Of a stretch of 55,899 bases of DNA, positions 44,150 to 54,216 are shown in pieces; the stretch's first letter is position 1, and the number at the start of each line of letters is the position of its first letter. The stretch is taken from contig JAJDCK010000017.1 in NCBI GenBank assembly GCA_029260855.1, positions 1-55,899 of the forward strand, written 5' to 3'. Under the pieces are notes generated by a model. It did no database searches, was not told the DNA's origin, and was given only the letters and a program-made list of their open reading frames with translations. The DNA is from Candidatus Saccharimonadota bacterium (GTDB taxonomy: Bacteria; Patescibacteriota; Saccharimonadia; Saccharimonadales; OFTM59). The position numbers and the translations under genes were made by a program.

Positions 44150-44914
44150 TTAAGGAAGTTTTTTAAGGGTAATGCTCTCAAACATTTTAATAATAGTTTG
44201 TGCGTCATCGCTGGTAAGAAATTCCGAATTTTCTGAACTGGCACCTATCCTAAAGTTAAAATCGCGAGTTAAAACCTCGCCACACGGGAAAATTATCAGT
44301 CCCATTCCTGGTTCATTCACGGCCTTTTCAGTAAGGTACTCCCAGTTTGTTAAACATACAGAATACAGGGTTTTTTTGCCGCTTTGACTGAGCTTTCCTG
44401 GTGTGTATTTGGTAGTAACCAGAGTTACAGGCGCTTGTTTGTCAAGGTACCCCGTGTTCTTCGAATCAATATTTATGACCTTGCCTTTGGAGAGCAATTC
44501 CCAGGTATCACATTCATTAGTTATTTTGTGCGGTGTATCTTGTGGTTGCGGCTCACAACCTCCACCGCGCCCACCTTGGTCATAAGAAACGGTCAGTTTC
44601 GTGCCCGTTGGTGAAACGAACGACACTTCCCCGCTACGGTATGTTTCACTCTCGCCAACGATCTCTTCTTGTTTATCTGTTATCTTCCAATCGTCAGGAT
44701 AGTCGATACTAAAGCCTGGATTATCGTCAACATAAGTAAGCATTCCTGTCTTTTCAGATTCTTGAATATTTTGAGATTCTGTTGACTTAGATGACCTGGT
44801 CTTCTGCTCACTACTCTTGTAAACCCTGTAACCAACCGCGCCTATTATCACTAAGACCACCGACAGCATGATAGCCGCCACATGAGCTACGCCGCTGTCT
44901 TGAAGCTTTTTCAT
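44150..44914 (-). CDS. Membrane-anchored PsbP-like protein
   Basis: 254 aa. An N-terminal membrane helix (about 10-32), a charged Ser/Lys linker, and a domain beginning TYVDDNPGFSIDYPDDWKITD, as in the 24487 protein (ISFTYPSNWTVTE). Several Cys (GGGCEPQ, NECDTW, YSVCLTNW, FPCGEV) could form disulfides outside the membrane. C-terminal helix DDAQTIIKMFESITLKKLP. Function unknown. Confidence 0.6.
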   Translation of the reverse strand: MKKLQDSGVAHVAAIMLSVVLVIIGAVGYRVYKSSEQKTRSSKSTESQNIQESEKTGMLTYVDDNPGFSIDYPDDWKITDKQEEIVGESETYRSGEVSFVSPTGTKLTVSYDQGGRGGGCEPQPQDTPHKITNECDTWELLSKGKVINIDSKNTGYLDKQAPVTLVTTKYTPGKLSQSGKKTLYSVCLTNWEYLTEKAVNEPGMGLIIFPCGEVLTRDFNFRIGASSENSEFLTSDDAQTIIKMFESITLKKLP

Positions 44915-44928
44915 AATGCTTATCCTAA

Positions 44929-45720
44929 TTAATTACCGTTATTGTAGCAGAGATATAGCTTATACCAGTCGTTTAGGCTTAATTCCTGCGCCCGCACGCC
45001 ACGGTCTACTTCGGCCTCTTTCAATATTGTCAGAACTTCCAGCTTGCTCAAATGCAATCCTCCGCTTAAAGAGTTATGAAGAGTTTTGCGACGGCTACTA
45101 AAGCCCGCCTTAACTATCCTGAAGAAGTCCTTAACATTTAAATCACTAAAGAGCGGGGTTTCGCGTCTTTTCATAATTAGTATCTGCGAATCCACTTTGG
45201 GTGGCGGCACAAACAACTTGGCCGGTACTGCCGGGCCTTTGCTTACCTCCCAGTAAAACTGCGCACTGACACTTAATAGCGACATATCCCCCGGTCCGGC
45301 AGACACACGCTGTGCGACTTCTTTTTGCACAAGCAAAACAACTTTAGACGGAGGGTTGCTAGCTTCGCTCAACACACGGATAAGGTTACTGGTAAGGTAA
45401 TACGGTATGTTTGCCACCACTTTGTAATCAGGTGGCATTTCGCCTAGATCAAATTTAAGGATACTTCCCGTCTTTAGGGAAAAGTCATTATCAGCAAACT
45501 TTTTAGAAAGTTCCGTCGCCATTGATTCGTCCAGTTCTACAGCTGTAACATGAGCGCCTCGGGCCAACAATACTTCGGTCAACGTCCCTGTGCCAGGCCC
45601 TACTTCTAGCACCTGATCGCCTCGAGCTATGTCGGCAGCGTCAGCCATGGAGTTAAGCGACGCCGGGTCTTCAAGCCAGTGTTGGCCTAAGGACTTTTTG
45701 GTCTGAGGTAAATCGCTCAT
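44929..45720 (-). CDS. ksgA: 16S rRNA dimethyladenosine transferase
   Basis: 263 aa. The start KKSLGQHWLEDPASLNSMAD, the SAM motif VLEVGPGTGTLTEVLL and the catalytic VVANIPYYLTSNLIRVL (NIPYYLTS) are all canonical. It dimethylates two adenines in helix 45 of 16S rRNA late in 30S assembly. It overlaps the DUF296 gene by 4 nt (ATGA). Last housekeeping gene of the leftward run from pcrA. Confidence 0.96.
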   Translation of the reverse strand: MSDLPQTKKSLGQHWLEDPASLNSMADAADIARGDQVLEVGPGTGTLTEVLLARGAHVTAVELDESMATELSKKFADNDFSLKTGSILKFDLGEMPPDYKVVANIPYYLTSNLIRVLSEASNPPSKVVLLVQKEVAQRVSAGPGDMSLLSVSAQFYWEVSKGPAVPAKLFVPPPKVDSQILIMKRRETPLFSDLNVKDFFRIVKAGFSSRRKTLHNSLSGGLHLSKLEVLTILKEAEVDRGVRAQELSLNDWYKLYLCYNNGN

Positions 45721-46139
45721 AGGTCTAAGAGCGCTAAGCCGGTGGCGTCATCTTCCGAGCGAGTTAATTTGCCCTTGAACCAATTGTGCAAAAATATTTC
45801 GCAAGTGCCCCCGACGATCAGCTCTTTTACATGGCCGCCCAGGCCCTGCATGTTCGCATCGCTAAAAGTACCGTGTAAATGTATAAACGGCTCGCCGTCT
45901 TTGTAGGCGATGTTGCCGTGCAGGCTAGTAATTTCAAGCGGTTTATTAAATTCTTTTATTTCATAGTCCCTGGCTTGTAGATCATAGAATGCCAGCTGAA
46001 CCGAAAGCGCTCCGCCAATACCACTGACCCAGCCCCCGTGTATGTTTTCTTTCTTGGCAAATTTTATTAAGCTTTCAACTAAAAGCTCGCCCTTCTGAAG
46101 GCTTATCATCCAGTTAAATCCATCGTACTGAGAATTCAT
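45717..46139 (-). CDS. DUF296 (PCC/PD1-like) protein
   Basis: 140 aa from the ATG at 46137-46139 (MNSQYDGFNWMISLQKGELL). The metal-binding-like core is HGGWVSGIGGALSVQLAFYD, then FIHLHGTFSDANMQGLGGHV and KELIVGGTCEIFL. This is the stand-alone form of the domain found next to AT-hooks in plants and in many bacteria. Function in bacteria unclear. It overlaps ksgA by 4 nt. Confidence 0.85.
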   Translation of the reverse strand: MNSQYDGFNWMISLQKGELLVESLIKFAKKENIHGGWVSGIGGALSVQLAFYDLQARDYEIKEFNKPLEITSLHGNIAYKDGEPFIHLHGTFSDANMQGLGGHVKELIVGGTCEIFLHNWFKGKLTRSEDDATGLALLDL

Positions 46140-46159
46140 ACACGTAGTGTAGCAAACAC

Positions 46160-47404
46160 TTACCACCAGCGCTGGCGCTGCCAGACATCAAAAGCCCTTA
46201 TCCAGTTCCCGTACCGCCCCACAGCATACCCGTTAAAGAAACGCATTTGGCAAACAGGGTCTGATTCCCAGTCTGGGCAGGCATTTCGGAGCTTGCTACC
46301 CGGACAAGCCTGGCCAAGACCAGAGCATCCGCTAGCATTGACAGCGTTCACACGCCAACCAGACTCATGGCTGATAATATAATCAGCGGCATAAAATTCG
46401 TTGGCAGGGATACCGGCCGCCGACATAATTTCGGCCTTGTTACCAGCAACAACCGGAGCTTTTTTACCCCTGGCTACTACACGCTTAACTGGCTGCTCGA
46501 TAATTACTTCCTGGATGACTTTTCGTGATGTCTCGGTGTCGTTTGTTAGGCCTATTTCATAGGTTACGATTCGCTTGCCTGGACGGCCTGGATCACGTAT
46601 TTGTGACGAGCCAAGTGTAAGATTAAAGTCATCTACGTACTCAATCGGCGGCTCAATCGCCTCCTCTAGCTGTGCAAGCTGCGTTCCAAATCTGGCTATT
46701 AGAACCTGGGTATCGGGTATTAATACAGTCCCGGGAGACGGCTGGACGGTGTCTCCTTCGTTCACTTTTATGCCCTTTTCTTCTAATAGTGCCGCGACTG
46801 TCGTCGCATGAGTCCGTACAGTTACGATGTTGCCGTATAGGTTTATAGTTGCCGGAGTGGCCCTCTCAATTACAACTTTTTCAGAAATAACGTTTTGTTC
46901 TTGAATTGCGTCCAGCGGATCCACAATGTCAGCGGCAACTTTAGTCACTTTGTCTTCCGGGTACACGGTCAGGCCGACTTTTTCGGCAACGCGTTTCGGT
47001 GTAGGTTCAGCGGTGACAATAGTCTTTTGTTGGCCTTCGTCGTCTACCAAAACCGTTCTTGCCCGATAAACGTTAACCTGGAATCCGGTATCGGTGATCT
47101 CGGTCTTAAGGCCAGGCTCGACTATATCGTTCTCATGTACAGCTACAGCAAGACGATCAAGTAAGTCTTCTACGGTTTTGGCTCTAGTAGGCACCACCTG
47201 TTCGCGACCCTCAACAAACAACCGGACAACCCGAGTATCAGACGCTCCGATTGTCTGGCCACCAGTATAAATAACAAAGCTAATGCTAAGAAAAAACAGC
47301 AACAAGAACACCGTCACAGGCACAACAAACGGATGATTACGGAGACGATGAATCTTCGTTTTTTGGGCCTTAGTTAATAAGCGTTTAGTGTGCAGCATAG
47401 TCAA
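46160..47404 (-). CDS. Secreted G5/DUF348 protein with Rpf-like lytic domain
   Basis: 414 aa. An anchor/signal helix (about 29-50) is followed by ubiquitin-like DUF348 repeats (RLFVEGREQVVPTRAKTVED; INLYGNIVTVRTHATTVAAL) and a G5 domain (GSSQIRDPGRPGKRIVTYEI). A C-terminal lysozyme-like domain has catalytic Glu in YIISHESGWRVNAVNASGCSG and Cys pairs. The same architecture occurs in resuscitation-promoting factors and YabE. It would cleave glycan strands of peptidoglycan outside the cell. Confidence 0.88.
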   Translation of the reverse strand: MTMLHTKRLLTKAQKTKIHRLRNHPFVVPVTVFLLLFFLSISFVIYTGGQTIGASDTRVVRLFVEGREQVVPTRAKTVEDLLDRLAVAVHENDIVEPGLKTEITDTGFQVNVYRARTVLVDDEGQQKTIVTAEPTPKRVAEKVGLTVYPEDKVTKVAADIVDPLDAIQEQNVISEKVVIERATPATINLYGNIVTVRTHATTVAALLEEKGIKVNEGDTVQPSPGTVLIPDTQVLIARFGTQLAQLEEAIEPPIEYVDDFNLTLGSSQIRDPGRPGKRIVTYEIGLTNDTETSRKVIQEVIIEQPVKRVVARGKKAPVVAGNKAEIMSAAGIPANEFYAADYIISHESGWRVNAVNASGCSGLGQACPGSKLRNACPDWESDPVCQMRFFNGYAVGRYGNWIRAFDVWQRQRWW

Positions 47405-47430
47405 AAAGGTTTGGCCCAGTCCAAGCGACC

Positions 47431-47922
47431 CTAGCCAGCCTTCATTCTAACAGGTTGGTCTCTCTGTCGCCACGCAAGGATAAGTTGTTTGCTGGCCTTG
47501 CTAACGTCAGTTCTGCTCAATATATCTTTAACGGGAAACCATTTCGCATCTACAAGTTCTAGTTTTTGCCGAGTTAACGATGGCCGTTTTAGAAGTTCAA
47601 TAGCATAAACTAAGATCGTAGACGACAAGCCGTTTTCGCTTAGGCGTCGTTTTTCTAAAAATTTAGTTTCTTTTGAATCAAGTTGTATTCCTGTCTCTTC
47701 CTTGACTTCTCTGAGCACTCCCATAATCGTGTCCTCGCCGATATGTAAACCACCACCTGGCAGTTTCCATTGCCCGGGGCCAAGCCAGCTTTTTACAAGT
47801 AGCACCTCGTTCTTGTGGCTTATGACGGCGCGGGTTCTTCTAGACACAAAAAGGTAGGCAAATAGTGCCGGCCAACTTAGCCAGAAAGCTGTCTTGCCTG
47901 CTCTTATCCAAATATTTTTCAC
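47431..47922 (-). CDS. NUDIX hydrolase
   Basis: 163 aa. The Nudix box is intact: GGGLHIGEDTIMGVLREVKE then ETGIQL (Gx5Ex7REUxEExGU). A hydrophobic N-terminal stretch (AFWLSWPALFAYLFV) is unusual and could associate with the membrane. Substrate unknown. It overlaps pcrA by 4 nt. It contrasts with the deleted NUDIX gene at 18768. Confidence 0.93.
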   Translation of the reverse strand: MKNIWIRAGKTAFWLSWPALFAYLFVSRRTRAVISHKNEVLLVKSWLGPGQWKLPGGGLHIGEDTIMGVLREVKEETGIQLDSKETKFLEKRRLSENGLSSTILVYAIELLKRPSLTRQKLELVDAKWFPVKDILSRTDVSKASKQLILAWRQRDQPVRMKAG

Positions 47923-50069
47923 AACTTTTCCAGCGGGGCAAAGGAGACGTTCAGTTTCTTGCTGCCTTTACCCTTAAAATAAATTGTCGCATTCTCACCT
48001 TCAATGTTAAGCACTACTCCGGCTCCAAAAGTCTGGTGGCGGACCTCATCGCCTTCATTTAATTCCGGGACTATCTGAGAAAAATCATCTTTATAAGGCA
48101 GATCCTGCAACTGGTTTTGGAAGTTTTGAGGGCTGGGCGCTTCGCCATGCACAAACTCAGCATCAATCTCGCTCAAAAAACGGCTGGGTGGGTTGTGCTG
48201 CATGCCACCGTAAAGTAGCCGCGACGAAGCATGCAATAAATAAAGCTCTTCTTTTGCCCGTGTCATACCAACATAACAGAGCCGACGCTCCTCTTCCATT
48301 TCCTTTGGCTCATAAAATGCCCGTGAGTGTGGGAACACAGACTCTTCCATCCCAGAGATGAATACGACCGGGAACTCCAGGCCTTTTGCGGCATGCATCG
48401 TCATAAGTGTGACAGCATTGCCTGACGCCGCGCCAGTTTCAATGTCGGTAACTAGCGCAACCTCTTCCAAAAACCCATCCAGGCCAAGGTCTTGATACTC
48501 CTGGGCGACGCTCAAAAGCTCTTTTACGTTTTCTTGGCGTGATTCACCCTTCAATGTGCCATCATCCAAATATGTCATATAGTCTAAACGGCGAACCAAC
48601 GAATCAAGCAAACCGGTAAGATTGGTTTCGTCTACAATAGCCCTGAGCGTACGCATCATGTCACCGAGCTCAGCTAGACCTTGCCGAGCCTTGCCAGTAA
48701 GTTCCGGATGATTCAATACTGACTCCAGCGCGGCTTGCAAGGTCAAGTTATTGGCGCGCTGCCATGCATAAAACTTTTCTAAAGATTTTGTTCCTATTCC
48801 CCGTGTCGGGACATTTACGACACGCTCAAAACTTATGTGATCCTCGGGCTGATACAGAAGCCGCAAATATGCCATAATATCTTTGATTTCTTTGCGGTCA
48901 TAAAAGCGCACACCACCAACCACACGATACGGAATACCATAGCGAACAAAAGCTTCTTCAATAGAACGGCTCTGTGCGTTTGTACGATACAGTACCGCGA
49001 AATCTTTATACTCTCTGAATCTCGCTTCTGTGGCGTTTTTGATACGACGGATAATAGTTTCACCTTCGCTGCGTTCGTTGCTGACTTGCAGCACCTGGAC
49101 CGGTCGACCGTCGCCCAGATCAGTCCATAGCTTTTTGTCTGAGCGCTGGTGGTTCTTGCTAATAACTGCGTGTGCCGCATCCAAGATCAATTTTGTGCTG
49201 CGATAATTTTGTTCGAGTTTAATAATGCAAGTTTTTGGGTAATCTTTCTCGAAGTTTAAAATGTTACGAAAATCGGCGCCACGCCATGAATAAATACTCT
49301 GCCAATCATCGCCGACGACTGCGATATTTTTCGGGTCATTAACCAGTAGTTTCACCAACTTGTATTGTGCGGCGTTAGTGTCCTGGTACTCGTCAATCAT
49401 TATATAGGTAAGTTGCCTGCACCACTTTTGTCGTACCTCCTGGTGAGCTTGCAATAGATACACGGTACGCCCGATAAGATCGTCAAAATCCAAGGCACCA
49501 GCGTCTTTTAATAATTTCTGATACAACGGGAAGACCTGTGTAGCTGCACGGTGAACAGGCCCGCTACCGATGTCGGCATATTCTTCTGGTGTCATAAGTT
49601 CATTCTTTGCAGAACTTATAAGACCCGCGATTGTTCTTGCTGGAAAAGCTTTTTCGTCTAACATAAGCTGTTTACTGGCTTGTTTTATCGCGCTAACCCG
49701 ATCGCTCTCGTCAAAAATAACGAAATTCTTTGGGACACCAATGTGTTCGCCGTCTTGCCTGAGTAACCGTACACAAATACTGTGAAAGGTACCCATGAAA
49801 GGCATGAATGACCGGTTATCCGGATTTTCGCCTAGCAGTTTTGCTACGCGTTCACGCATTTCTCGCGCCGCTTTATTCGTAAACGTTACGGAAAGAATAT
49901 TAAAAGGTGTAGCCTTTTTGGTTGCTATAAGATATGCAATGCGATGGGTCAGGGTTTTGGTCTTGCCTGATCCTGCTCCAGCCAATATCAATAGTGGCCC
50001 CTCGGTGGTTTCTACCGCGCGTTGTTGCTCCAGATTCAGTCCAACTAAAAGCTCGTCACTATGCATCAA
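47919..50069 (-). CDS. pcrA: UvrD/PcrA-type DNA helicase
   Basis: 716 aa, full length. Walker A AGAGSGKTKTLTHRIAYLI, motif Ib GTFHSICVRLLR, Walker B IDEYQDTNAAQY, QNYRST, VTLMTMHAAKGLEFPVVFI, RRLCYVGMTRAKEELYL. The C-terminal Tudor-like tail (EGDEVRHQTFGAGVVLNIEG) is typical of PcrA. It unwinds DNA 3'-5' in repair and in resolving replication-transcription conflict. Confidence 0.95.
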   Translation of the reverse strand: MMHSDELLVGLNLEQQRAVETTEGPLLILAGAGSGKTKTLTHRIAYLIATKKATPFNILSVTFTNKAAREMRERVAKLLGENPDNRSFMPFMGTFHSICVRLLRQDGEHIGVPKNFVIFDESDRVSAIKQASKQLMLDEKAFPARTIAGLISSAKNELMTPEEYADIGSGPVHRAATQVFPLYQKLLKDAGALDFDDLIGRTVYLLQAHQEVRQKWCRQLTYIMIDEYQDTNAAQYKLVKLLVNDPKNIAVVGDDWQSIYSWRGADFRNILNFEKDYPKTCIIKLEQNYRSTKLILDAAHAVISKNHQRSDKKLWTDLGDGRPVQVLQVSNERSEGETIIRRIKNATEARFREYKDFAVLYRTNAQSRSIEEAFVRYGIPYRVVGGVRFYDRKEIKDIMAYLRLLYQPEDHISFERVVNVPTRGIGTKSLEKFYAWQRANNLTLQAALESVLNHPELTGKARQGLAELGDMMRTLRAIVDETNLTGLLDSLVRRLDYMTYLDDGTLKGESRQENVKELLSVAQEYQDLGLDGFLEEVALVTDIETGAASGNAVTLMTMHAAKGLEFPVVFISGMEESVFPHSRAFYEPKEMEEERRLCYVGMTRAKEELYLLHASSRLLYGGMQHNPPSRFLSEIDAEFVHGEAPSPQNFQNQLQDLPYKDDFSQIVPELNEGDEVRHQTFGAGVVLNIEGENATIYFKGKGSKKLNVSFAPLEKL

Positions 50070-50093
50070 GTTATTTTACCAGCTTGGCGAGGT

Positions 50094-50657
50094 CTATGGG
50101 ATAAATTCGTACGGCAATTTTATGCCGACATCAAGTATATTAGCGTCAATCGCTGCATAAACAGCAGCAGCTGAGAGTAAGAGAAGAGTCAAGCTGACCC
50201 AAAACCATCTTTTGTTTCTACGATGATTAACTTGTCCGATTGGCGCGAAGTACTTTTTAGCCTCTATCATTTTTTCAATTTCAGCCTGACGCACTATATC
50301 TTCTTTGGTGGGTTCGCTTTTTTTCTTTCTTCCGCTTTGTTCAGCCACAGCATCAACTACAGCCGCTTCTGATTTAATTCTGTCGGCCTCTTTGCTCTCC
50401 GCTTCTGCGGCAGCCAATACTGTCACCTCCTCAACGCTGGGAGGTGATTCACTGATCGGCTCTACCACCTTTTCTCTGCTTACCACAACAGGTTTTTCCT
50501 CGTCCTTGACAGTAGACTCTGGGTTATCGATCACCATGCGGTCTTTCATCATTGGGTTATGGGTTGCTATGACCGGCCTAGATGTTGGTGATGGCGCTGT
50601 CTTGTTGGGCTTGCTCACATCAAACACCGACGCTTTGCTATTATTGACCGGCATCAT
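50094..50657 (-). CDS. Single-pass membrane protein with disordered N-terminus
   Basis: 187 aa. The first 150 residues are low complexity (Pro, Ser, Glu, Val, Lys), predicted disordered. One transmembrane helix (about 153-171, FWVSLTLLLLSAAAVYAAID) leaves a short outside tail. Its start overlaps the 3' end of tpiA by 17 nt. No family recognised; it may organise other membrane proteins, but that is a guess. Confidence 0.6.
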   Translation of the reverse strand: MMPVNNSKASVFDVSKPNKTAPSPTSRPVIATHNPMMKDRMVIDNPESTVKDEEKPVVVSREKVVEPISESPPSVEEVTVLAAAEAESKEADRIKSEAAVVDAVAEQSGRKKKSEPTKEDIVRQAEIEKMIEAKKYFAPIGQVNHRRNKRWFWVSLTLLLLSAAAVYAAIDANILDVGIKLPYEFIP

Positions 50658-51441
50658 CTTCGCCTTGTGCTTGAACTAGTCGGTATGCACTATCAACAAT
50701 GCCTGCAAACTTATGATAGTTCAGGCTTGCTCCGCCAACCAACGCACCGTCGCAATCTTCCAGCTCCAGGTAACTACGCACGATCTGGTCGTCTACGCTG
50801 CCACCATACAGAAGCCTGACCGCTTTTGCTGCTTTGTTTCCATATAGTTCGGCTATCTGTTTTCTGATAAATTTTAACCCGCTTTCTACGTCGTCCGGCT
50901 TGGCTATCTCACCCTCAAATGTACTAATAGCCCAGACCGGCTCATAGGCTATAACAACCTCTTCAATCTCGTCAGCCGTCAAATTACTAAGCGCCGTAGT
51001 AATCTGATCGTGCAGAACCTGCTTGGTCTCACCGGCGTGACGTTCTTGACCAGTCTCCCCCACACAAAGTAACGGAGTAATACTGTTGCGCACAGCCGAC
51101 GCAACCTTGTCACGGACAACCTCTAAATCCTCATGAAAATGCAAACGACGCTCGGAGTGACCGATAATCACATAGTGCACTAAATCCTGCAGCATACTAA
51201 AACTGACCTCACCAGTGAAAGCGCCCTCATCCTTGTAGTAGGCGTTTTGTGCCGCCAGACGGAACTTCCTTCTGTCCACCTGCGTTGATAATGGTTGTAG
51301 CACAAGCATGCTAGGAGCAAGCACAACCTCTATATTCCTGTGTATTTTGATCCGTTCGTGCAAACGGTGCAGCAATAAACTGGCTTGACTTGCATTCAGA
51401 TGCATTTTCCAATTGCCGACAATTAGTATTCTTTTAGACAT
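50641..51441 (-). CDS. tpiA: Triosephosphate isomerase
   Basis: 266 aa. Catalytic residues: Lys in VGNWKMHLN, His in VIIGHSERR, Glu in VIAYEPVWAIST; phosphate loop LYGGSVDDQ and LVGGASL. Interconverts DHAP and glyceraldehyde-3-phosphate. It follows pgk by 36 nt. GAPDH and enolase are not in the window. Confidence 0.97.
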   Translation of the reverse strand: MSKRILIVGNWKMHLNASQASLLLHRLHERIKIHRNIEVVLAPSMLVLQPLSTQVDRRKFRLAAQNAYYKDEGAFTGEVSFSMLQDLVHYVIIGHSERRLHFHEDLEVVRDKVASAVRNSITPLLCVGETGQERHAGETKQVLHDQITTALSNLTADEIEEVVIAYEPVWAISTFEGEIAKPDDVESGLKFIRKQIAELYGNKAAKAVRLLYGGSVDDQIVRSYLELEDCDGALVGGASLNYHKFAGIVDSAYRLVQAQGEDDAGQ

Positions 51442-51477
51442 TGTGGTTGTGCTTTCTTGCCGTTATTGTACCATCTA

Positions 51478-52767
51478 TCATTTTTTGTCCATCAACGCTT
51501 CTACGCCTGGCAGTGCTTTACCGATCATCAATTCCATACTGGCTCCTCCGCCAGTCGATACATGGTTGAAGCCTTTGACCAGATTACGATCTTCCAAATA
51601 ACCAACAGTGTCACCGCCACCCACAACGCTGAAAGGCTTATGCCCGTACTGACCTAGCATCGAATCTACAATCAACTCTGTGCCGTGCGCAAATGGCCCG
51701 ATCGGGCCCTGTAGCCCCTCGGTCTCTGTAACGCCCATGGCTCCGTTCCAAATAACCGTATTAGCCAACTGCATACCGCCAGCCATGAATGCACCAGAAA
51801 AAGGACCAATGTCTAGGATCATTTCGTCATCAGCAACATCTCGGCTTTCTCTGGGGGGGCGTTTGGGGTAGCTTTCTACGCTCGCAATTATATGTGCGTC
51901 CCAGTCCACTATCCGGGTTTTGGCTGTCTTGTCCATCCTATTAGCTACTACGCCATCTTGGGGCAGATAAAATACAAAGTGCTGTTTCTGTGATTTTATC
52001 CTCGCTCGTTCCATGATTTCTTTTGCAAGTGGCACGTCCTCTCGGTCAACTTTGCTTTTTGCAATGTCTATTCCTGATGCCAATAAAAACGTGTTTGCCA
52101 TAGCCCCGCCAATAGCCATGAAATCTGCTATATCGATAAAACGGTTTATAATATCAATCTTGTCAGATATTTTGGCTCCTCCTATGATTGCCATAAGTGG
52201 TCTATCAGGGTTTTCCATAGCATCTTTTATGGTGTTCACTTCTTTTTCAAGCAACAGCCCAGCTACACTTGGCAGATAGTGCGTTATTGCATCCGTTGAT
52301 GCGTGCACTCTGTGGACTACACCAAAACCGTCTTGGACAAATACTTCGGCCAATTTTGCTAATTGGCCGGCAAACTCCTCGTCATTAGCCTCTTCCTGAT
52401 TATAAAAACGTAAATTTTCTAAGAGCAAAATGTCGCCAGATTTAAGCTGCTTCGCGGCTCCCTCTGCGGCCTTTCCAACACAATTTTCCACAAAATGGAT
52501 TTTTTTATCTAACAGTTCACCGAGGCGTTTTGCAACAGGGGCGAGCGTACATTTCTTGTCGTTCGGGCCTTTGGGCCGACCCAGGTGCGAGCAAATCACT
52601 ATTGAGCAGCCTTGGTCCAATAAATATCTTATAGTCGGCAATGATCTCTCTATACGATAGTCACCGGCGATCGCACCATCATCTTCTATGGGCACGTTGT
52701 AGTCAGCTCTGAGCAAAACGCGCTTACCGGAGATATCCAAATCTTTTATTGTTTTCTTAGTAAACAT
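51478..52767 (-). CDS. pgk: Phosphoglycerate kinase
   Basis: 429 aa. VLLRADYNVPIEDDGAIAGD, the SHLGRPKGP segment, IIGGAKISDKI, the ATP-site FSVVGGGDTVGYLED and STGGGASMELMIG are intact. It makes ATP from 1,3-bisphosphoglycerate. It follows pyk by 15 nt. Confidence 0.97.
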   Translation of the reverse strand: MFTKKTIKDLDISGKRVLLRADYNVPIEDDGAIAGDYRIERSLPTIRYLLDQGCSIVICSHLGRPKGPNDKKCTLAPVAKRLGELLDKKIHFVENCVGKAAEGAAKQLKSGDILLLENLRFYNQEEANDEEFAGQLAKLAEVFVQDGFGVVHRVHASTDAITHYLPSVAGLLLEKEVNTIKDAMENPDRPLMAIIGGAKISDKIDIINRFIDIADFMAIGGAMANTFLLASGIDIAKSKVDREDVPLAKEIMERARIKSQKQHFVFYLPQDGVVANRMDKTAKTRIVDWDAHIIASVESYPKRPPRESRDVADDEMILDIGPFSGAFMAGGMQLANTVIWNGAMGVTETEGLQGPIGPFAHGTELIVDSMLGQYGHKPFSVVGGGDTVGYLEDRNLVKGFNHVSTGGGASMELMIGKALPGVEALMDKK

Positions 52768-52782
52768 GCCACCCTTTTATGT

Positions 52783-54216
52783 TTATTCTAACACTCTTAC
52801 CTTTATGGTGTCTGTTGTACCTACCATACCAGGACGTTTTCCTGACGCAGTGACTACGATATCGCCCTTTGTGAGCACCTTGTGGCGTAGCAGCCAGTCG
52901 GTAAGTTTAGTTGCTGCATGAGCGTCAATAGGGCGCACAAAACTTTTCGCCCCATAAACAATCGCTAGCTGCTGGGCAACACGGGATTCGCTGGTTACCG
53001 CAATCACAGAAATCCCTGGCCTGCGAGTGGCTATATTAAGCGCAGTAGCTCCCGAACGAGTTTCTGCGATGATGGCTTTGGCCTCCAGCGAATCTGCCAG
53101 GTTGATAATGGCGGCAGAAATAGCGCTTTGGCGTGTGTGATCCTCGTATTGGGGGAAAGAGATTTGCAACGGGTTGTGTAGCTGTGTATAAAGAATTACT
53201 CGTTTCATAACTTTAACCGCATCAATCGGGTATTTGCCTGTCGCCGTTTCGTCACTTAGCATAACCGCATCACTACCCAATATAGCAGCCGTAGCAACAT
53301 CTGACACCTCAGCCCTCGTAGGCTCCGGCTCGTCAACCATGCTCATCAGCATCTGAGTAGCAACAATGGTCGGTTTCGCGTAACGCATTCCCAGGCCAAT
53401 TATCTGACGCTGCACAATCGGTACGGACTCAGAGCTTGTTTCAATCGCTAGGTCACCGCGCGCAATCATAACTGCGTCAGCCTCCTGGATTATTTCTTCC
53501 AGATTCTTCAACCCAGCTTTTGTCTCAATTTTGGCGATAATTTTTGACTTACTGCCTAAATTACGCAGCATTGAACGTAGTTTGCGTATATCGTCGCTAT
53601 GCTGCACAAAACTCAGCGCAACATAATCGATGTCTTGAGTGGAACCAAAGGCGATGTCTTCTTTGTCTTTTTTGGTAATAATATCGCCCTCAAAGTCCGT
53701 GTCGGGCAGGTTGATGCCTTTTCTTTTGATCAATATGCCGTTGTTCTCTACGCGTACATGTACAGTCCCGTCCTGGACACTTGTTACGGTCGTCTTTACC
53801 TTGCCGTCAAAAAGATAAAGCCGATGCCCACGCTTTACTTTCTTGGAAAGATCGTATTGGGTTGGTATCGTGCCCGACCGTGCGTAGTCCGCTTTGAGCT
53901 TAAAACTAAGGCTTTGGCCCTTTTGTGTGTTTATAATCGCATCAAAGTCACCCAGTCGTAGCTTCGGGCCTTGAAGGTCCTGAATAATCGCGACCGGCTT
54001 GCCGTACTCCTGCGAGGCTTCGCGTATCCACGCTATCTGCTGAACGCGTTCTTCGTGCGTTCCGTGGCTAAAGTTTAATCGCAACCCATTGGCACCGGCT
54101 TTTATTAAGTTTAGGATAGCTTCGTAACTGTTTGTCGCAGGTCCCAGTGTAGCGATAATTTTTGTACGCTTAAATTCAGCAAGTGGCACGTTTGGTGCTT
54201 TTGAGGTTGTTTCCAT
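52783..54216 (-). CDS. pyk: Pyruvate kinase
   Basis: 477 aa. TKIIATLGPATNSYEAI, NGLRLNFSHG, IIQDLQGPKLRLGDF, KIETKAGL (catalytic Lys region), MIARGDLAIE, and a C-terminal regulatory domain (IIAETRSGATALNIATRRPG). It makes ATP and pyruvate from PEP. First gene of the pyk-pgk-tpiA run. It has GAEV-like effector residues that I cannot interpret by eye. Confidence 0.97.
   Translation of the reverse strand: METTSKAPNVPLAEFKRTKIIATLGPATNSYEAILNLIKAGANGLRLNFSHGTHEERVQQIAWIREASQEYGKPVAIIQDLQGPKLRLGDFDAIINTQKGQSLSFKLKADYARSGTIPTQYDLSKKVKRGHRLYLFDGKVKTTVTSVQDGTVHVRVENNGILIKRKGINLPDTDFEGDIITKKDKEDIAFGSTQDIDYVALSFVQHSDDIRKLRSMLRNLGSKSKIIAKIETKAGLKNLEEIIQEADAVMIARGDLAIETSSESVPIVQRQIIGLGMRYAKPTIVATQMLMSMVDEPEPTRAEVSDVATAAILGSDAVMLSDETATGKYPIDAVKVMKRVILYTQLHNPLQISFPQYEDHTRQSAISAAIINLADSLEAKAIIAETRSGATALNIATRRPGISVIAVTSESRVAQQLAIVYGAKSFVRPIDAHAATKLTDWLLRHKVLTKGDIVVTASGKRPGMVGTTDTIKVRVLE

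Noticed and set aside
50305-50679. 124-aa ORF on the plus strand
   Set aside because: Antisense to the disordered membrane protein; hydrophobic repeats mirror the Ala/Glu-rich codons opposite.
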